The notes below the pieces were generated by a model that saw nothing but the letters and a program-made list of their open reading frames with translations, did no database searches and was not told the origin of the DNA. Of a stretch of 8,718 nt of DNA, positions 5,508 to 8,718 are shown one piece after another. The position numbers and the translations under genes were made by a program. This DNA comes from Anaerolineae bacterium (GTDB lineage Bacteria; Chloroflexota; Anaerolineae; 4572-78; J111), in assembly GCA_020433785.1 (NCBI GenBank), contig JAGRCC010000025.1, positions 1-8,718 of the forward strand, given 5' to 3'. The first letter of the stretch is position 1; each line of letters opens with the position of its first letter.

Positions 5508-6734
5508 TTATTCCTCTAATTCCTCATTCTGTAACTGTTCGAGGCGGGCCAGGTCCGCCTCAATATCCTGAATCTCAGCCAATACAGCCGGATCGGTGAA
5601 AAAGCCTTGCCGGGCTTGCCGCTCTTTGAGCAGATTAAGGCGGCGAGTTTTCTCTGATATCTGTTTTGCCAGCGACCGACGTTGCTGGCCTTTAGTCAGC
5701 AGGGGCAGCCGATCTTTGGCGGCCAGAACACCCACCACCCCGATTATAGCGGCTACAATTGTAGCCAAGGCTCCCATAGCCGCGGTTGTGCCCGGCCGAT
5801 CAAAAAATGGGGCCGGCGTCATCGTTGGAATTGGGGTGGCCGTGGCTGGGACGGGAGTAGGTACCGGCGTGATGACCGGGACCGGCGTTGGGGTGTAGGG
5901 CACCACCTCGATTTTATACCGGCGGGGCGGTATGGCCCGCTGCCGGGTATCGATGGGGGCGCTTTCGGTGGTATTAGGCGCTACTTGGGCCTGGTAAATA
6001 TTGAGCAGGATTTCGTGGCTGCCCGGCCGGTCTGGTGCGGTCAGCAGCCATTCCCAAACCACGTAGGGCCGGGGCGAGTCAAGATTGATTTCCTTCCAAA
6101 CCGTCGGCGGGCCATTCAGCGTAAAACCGGCGGGGACCCGTAGTTCAACCTGCATATAGCGGCTAAGCCAGAGCGCGACTCGGTCGGTTGAATACAACGC
6201 CCCGGCCTCTGGGGGTTCAGACAAGCCAACCTGAACGAATTCGACCCCCGTGGGCATCTCCAACGACGTAAACTGTTCCGGGATATACATCTCCACCACC
6301 CAACTGGCGCTAGCCCCCTGAATCATAGCGAACGGGCGCTCAACCGCCATCTCACCTAGCCGAACCGCCTCAGCCGTTTCATCGATGGCCACCGGTGAAG
6401 GCAGAACGGTGGGGGTAGCGGTCGGGGGCTCGTCGGGCAGGGGGGTAAGTTCATGTTCGAAGGCCTGGCCGGTGGCTTGGGCTTGGGCGTTGACGGTAGC
6501 TTGGTCTTGGACCAGGCGGGTGGCTTGGTTCTGGGCCTCGCTGGTGGTTTCCGGCCGACTTGTGGCCAAATCGGTAGCCGACACCACCGTTGTGCTATCT
6601 GGCGGCGGCGATCCCGATCCTGCCGGGATTAGTATTAGCAATAAAATTATCAACAGGGCGGCTACAAGTATCGCCGCCAACAAAGCCAGAATAAGGCGCA
6701 GCCCATTTTGAATTATATTTGGTCGTCGTGTCAT
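5508..6734 (-). CDS. Two-TM protein with outside beta-rich domain, Thr/Pro linker and inside coiled coil; function unknown
   Basis: I do not recognise the family. Numbered from ATG at 6734 (408 residues), it has a basic N-terminus and TM1 (about 7-37). A Ser/Thr/Gln/Ala-rich stalk (46-115) follows, with repeated QAT units (QNQAT, QDQAT, QAQAT). A beta-rich folded domain (about 123-280) contains WVVEMYIPEQF, MQVELRVPAGF and YVVWEWLLTAPDRPGSHEI, giving an Ig-like impression. Then come a TPTPVP-type linker (281-309), TM2 (about 315-339, GALATIVAAIIGVVGVLAA) and a charged C-terminal helix (about 345-408) with heptad-like Leu and Glu. Both ends should be cytoplasmic with the beta domain outside, a layout suited to passing a signal or tension across the membrane. 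A TTG at 6755 would add seven residues, but AAGG 11 bases before the ATG favours 6734. An upstream TATAAT suggests it has its own promoter. Topology is inferred from hydropathy by eye. Confidence 0.8.
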   Translation of the reverse strand: MTRRPNIIQNGLRLILALLAAILVAALLIILLLILIPAGSGSPPPDSTTVVSATDLATSRPETTSEAQNQATRLVQDQATVNAQAQATGQAFEHELTPLPDEPPTATPTVLPSPVAIDETAEAVRLGEMAVERPFAMIQGASASWVVEMYIPEQFTSLEMPTGVEFVQVGLSEPPEAGALYSTDRVALWLSRYMQVELRVPAGFTLNGPPTVWKEINLDSPRPYVVWEWLLTAPDRPGSHEILLNIYQAQVAPNTTESAPIDTRQRAIPPRRYKIEVVPYTPTPVPVITPVPTPVPATATPIPTMTPAPFFDRPGTTAAMGALATIVAAIIGVVGVLAAKDRLPLLTKGQQRRSLAKQISEKTRRLNLLKERQARQGFFTDPAVLAEIQDIEADLARLEQLQNEELEE

Positions 6735-6821
6735 CTGTTTTGCTGCCTTCGCCAAAAAATTCAGTGGTCGTTAAAATAAACCGCTGGGCATCCCCCGGCG
6801 TTATGCCGTCCGGAGTTTAAC

Positions 6822-6852
6822 ATTATACTCTCAATGATAAAATGAAGGCTAA
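6822..6852 (-). promoter_or_regulatory. Probable promoter for the two-TM protein gene
   Basis: On the minus strand a perfect TATAAT occurs at 6827-6822. The -35 is poor (TTAGCC at 6852-6847 with a long 19-base spacer is the best available). The leader to the ATG at 6734 would be about 80 bases and contains GC-rich inverted repeats (GGCAT 6787-6791 with ATGCC 6803-6807). It sits just after a likely terminator of the upstream gene, which supports it. Confidence 0.5.
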
Positions 6853-6868
6853 CGGATGGGCACGCGAT

Positions 6869-6902
6869 AAAAACGTAGAAGGTAAGCCAACGGCTCACCT
6901 TC
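6869..6902 (-). terminator. Intrinsic terminator for the right-hand minus-strand gene
   Basis: GAAGGT (6878-6883) pairs with ACCTTC (6897-6902) and AGCC (6885-6888) with GGCT (6892-6895), with one mismatch and a 3-base loop. On the minus strand a T5 run (6873-6869) follows after four bases. It lies about 55-85 bases beyond the stop codon at 6956. Confidence 0.65.
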
Positions 6903-6924
6903 CAAAACTTATCGTCAAGTGGGT

Positions 6925-6942
6925 GTGAGCCACCTGGCTCAC
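6925..6942. repeat. Inverted repeat sharing its arm with the neighbouring terminator
   Basis: GTGAGCC (6925-6931), loop ACCT, GGCTCAC (6936-6942): a perfect 7-bp stem. Its GGCTCACC arm is repeated at 6892-6899 inside the terminator, so the two hairpins can exchange strands. It lies 14-31 bases beyond the stop codon of the right-hand gene and may form a tandem terminator with the next one. Confidence 0.5.
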
Positions 6943-6955
6943 CGATTGGATGGAA

Positions 6956-8718
6956 TTATAATGGCGGCAGCGGCTTGGGCGTTGGCGTAACGATGGGCGG
7001 CGATGGCATCGGGGTGGGGGCAGGCGGTAACTGAGGCGTGGGCTGGGGTGGAAGCGGCGTCGGTTCAGGTGGCGTCGGCGTGGGGGTTGTGGTGGCTGGA
7101 GGTTCTGGTTGGATGGGGATGGCCGGGGTTGGGGCCGGGATAGGCGATTCGGGTGTGGGTGGGGTTGTGGTGGCCGGACGTTCCGATTGGATGGGCGATT
7201 CGGGTGTGGATGCCGGCGGGGCAGCCGGAACGTCGGGGACAAAGACCGCTTCGGCCGGATGGATGCTGGTCATATCCACATATTGGGCCGGACCGAGGGT
7301 AGCAATGAACCGCTGCAATTCAAACGCGCCAATCCCTTCGGCCAACCCGCCCCGCTCTAAATCCCAGCCCCAGAACACAACATCCTCCGGGGCTTGGTAA
7401 TAAGGCAAGGTCACCCCCGGTTTCAGAAATTGGCCGATGTGGGGCGGGCGCATGCCCACCAAGTTGTAAGGCGACCAGATATGCAGCAAGACCATCTGGT
7501 AACCCTGGCTCTGTTCGCCGTGGTGGCGGTAGGTGTGGTCGGTGCGCAGCCCCTGGCGAGCCAGTTCCATGTTGACCCGGCGGGCCGCGTCGATGCAGCA
7601 GCCGCGCTGATCGTCATTCCACTCGTCGGCCAGCTCTTCGTCATAAATTCGGCCACGTTCCGGTAGATAGTACGACTCATTTTCCCAACCGCCCCAGTAG
7701 ACCACTTCGTGATAGCCCGGCCGCTGGCAAAAAGCGACCATGCTCACATCGGGAATGCCCAACAGGTTGACCCCTGGTCGGGCGCCGTCGTGGCGGCTGT
7801 AAGGGAATTGTTGGGCCACGGCGGTGGTGCCGTAGCTCAGCGTCAGGCCATCGACCACCACATCACCGCGCAGATGATCATTACCTAGATCGGGATCGGG
7901 TTGGCGGTGGTAATCCAGATGAAACTCAAACTCATGCTCCTGCCGGCCGTCAACCGGCATCAGCCAGTAATCGGGATGCTCAAATTGCATATCGCCGTAC
8001 AGCCCCACAAACAGCGAGGTGTCCGGGTAGACCAGTTGGGCCAGGTAGGCCACCCCCGGCTCGGCGGTGAAGGACAAGGTCGGATTGGCCGATGGGCCGG
8101 CCACGACCGAGCCATTGGCCTCAACCAGGCGGTAATGATACAGGCCGGTTTCGCCAAAGCTGTAGGTTTCGGTCTGGGGCGCGGCCAGCGGATAGATGAG
8201 CGTATCGACGGTGACCCAGGCCAACGCCGCCCCGTCGCCGGGGGAGCGGTAGACCGCCACCAGACCCGGTTCGGTAAAGGTCATGGCTTCGACCACCTGA
8301 CCGGCGGCGTCATAGTGGATGGGCCGCTGCTCCAGGTTGTAGACCAGTTGATCGGTGGCCCCCGGCAGGCCGTGCAGTTCCAAGGCAAATGCATATTTGT
8401 GCTCAAAGGGTTGGTCCAGGGGGTGGATCCAGCGAGTCGCGCCGGTCGTCATCGTTTGGAAGATGCGAGCCTGCTCGATCCCGTACCGGTAGGCAATCAG
8501 TTTGGTCACGCCGGGATCGAAGGTTTGCACCGCCCGGCCGCCCGCCGGCTCAATCCGGTCCATGACGCCGCCGTGGAAAAGGTGGCTGACCACGTGATCG
8601 ACCTCTTGGCCGTTGTAGCGGAAGACGATATCGCCCTGCGTACCGTCGATATATTCGACGTTGTACATCAGGCTCTGGGTCATATCAAAATACTCTTTGC
8701 CCGGTTCCAGATCGGGCG
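6956..8718 (-). CDS. Large beta-rich protein with Pro-rich C-terminal tail, function unknown (5' end cut by window edge)
   Basis: The frame stays open past the ATG at 8683 to the right edge, adding PDLEPGKEYFD before that Met in the same style, so the gene probably starts outside the window; an internal AAAGAG keeps 8683 possible. Numbered from that Met (575 residues), positions 1-300 are beta-rich with recurring F-x-E-P-G-like turns (FTEPGLVAVY, FGETGLYHYRL, FTAEPGVAYLAQLVY), like tandem Ig- or FN3-type modules. Residues 300-470 form a distinct mixed domain containing C319, GCCIDAARRVNMELARQG (361-378), a His cluster TYRHHG and LLHIWSP with H401 and W403. The Cys-headed helix followed by H-x-W faintly recalls transglutaminase-like folds, but this is not established. 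Residues 484-575 are a Pro/Thr tail with internal repeats, often a wall-spanning or anchoring segment. No LPxTG or membrane anchor is seen at the end. Secretion is likely but the N-terminus is not visible. Confidence 0.75.
   Translation of the reverse strand, partial: PDLEPGKEYFDMTQSLMYNVEYIDGTQGDIVFRYNGQEVDHVVSHLFHGGVMDRIEPAGGRAVQTFDPGVTKLIAYRYGIEQARIFQTMTTGATRWIHPLDQPFEHKYAFALELHGLPGATDQLVYNLEQRPIHYDAAGQVVEAMTFTEPGLVAVYRSPGDGAALAWVTVDTLIYPLAAPQTETYSFGETGLYHYRLVEANGSVVAGPSANPTLSFTAEPGVAYLAQLVYPDTSLFVGLYGDMQFEHPDYWLMPVDGRQEHEFEFHLDYHRQPDPDLGNDHLRGDVVVDGLTLSYGTTAVAQQFPYSRHDGARPGVNLLGIPDVSMVAFCQRPGYHEVVYWGGWENESYYLPERGRIYDEELADEWNDDQRGCCIDAARRVNMELARQGLRTDHTYRHHGEQSQGYQMVLLHIWSPYNLVGMRPPHIGQFLKPGVTLPYYQAPEDVVFWGWDLERGGLAEGIGAFELQRFIATLGPAQYVDMTSIHPAEAVFVPDVPAAPPASTPESPIQSERPATTTPPTPESPIPAPTPAIPIQPEPPATTTPTPTPPEPTPLPPQPTPQLPPAPTPMPSPPIVTPTPKPLPPL
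7085..7209. repeat. Direct repeats encoding the Pro-rich tail
   Basis: A 33-base unit at 7085-7117 recurs at 7163-7195 with four mismatches (78-base period). GGCGATTCGGGTGTGG (7143-7158) recurs at 7194-7209 (51-base offset). They encode the repeated PESPI and RPATTTP / PPATTTP peptides, consistent with growth of the tail by duplication. Confidence 0.8.
7115..7139 (+). other. Potential G-quadruplex motif inside the Pro-rich tail
   Basis: On the plus strand four G-runs (7115-7118, 7125-7128, 7131-7134, 7137-7139) are separated by loops of 6, 2 and 2 bases, fitting the usual G3+N1-7 pattern. Plus is the template strand of this gene. It may simply follow from Pro codons (CCN) on the other strand. 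Confidence 0.45.

Noticed and set aside
6895..7242. Arg/Pro/His-rich 115-residue minus-strand frame
   Set aside because: It is a shifted frame of the Pro-rich tail; low-complexity DNA gives long open frames by chance.

Overview
The window most likely comes from a member of the Chloroflexota, of the Anaerolineae or Caldilineae kind. This is inferred from style, not from a marker gene. Two proteins carry the long Thr/Pro-rich linkers and Gln-Ala-Thr-rich stalks common in surface proteins of that phylum. The window also has a VanW-type envelope protein, a multidomain REC-GAF-kinase-like signalling protein and an ECF-type sigma factor paired with a tiny zinc-finger protein. Base composition is moderately GC-rich. 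No tRNA, rRNA, transposase, phage gene or CRISPR array was seen.

Layout. At 1-969 (+) lies the 3' part of a sigma-70 family (ECF-like) gene cut by the left edge, then a small zf-HC2 protein that is probably its anti-sigma factor. At 987-1159 (-), tail to tail with this operon and sharing its terminator, is what looks like a free-standing gene for a structured small RNA of about 140 nt. It has a near-consensus promoter (TTGAAA, 17 bp, TATAAT), three predicted hairpins and a strong intrinsic terminator, and no protein gene inside. At 1216-1473 (-) is an 85-residue protein made almost only of a four-motif DnaJ-type zinc finger. At 1591-3621 (+) a good promoter and a leader of about 128 nt precede a membrane-anchored VanW/YoaR-like protein. 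At 3775-5466 (+) is a REC-GAF-histidine-kinase-like protein whose phospho-accepting His is Asn and whose ATP-binding motifs are also damaged, so it is probably a pseudokinase. At 5508-6734 (-) is a two-TM protein with an outside beta-rich domain and an inside coiled coil. At 6956-8718 (-) is the 3' part of a large beta-rich protein with a Pro-rich tail, cut by the right edge.

How the parts may relate. Three themes recur: envelope proteins (VanW, the two-TM protein, the Pro-rich protein), signal transduction (sigma/anti-sigma pair, REC-GAF-pseudokinase) and stand-alone regulatory or chaperone-like pieces (small RNA, DnaJ zinc finger). The genes mostly lie in separate transcription units divided by hairpins, so one operon-encoded pathway is not supported. 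The observations most worth following are the small RNA gene, the pseudokinase with matching changes in its receiver domain, and the orphan DnaJ zinc finger.
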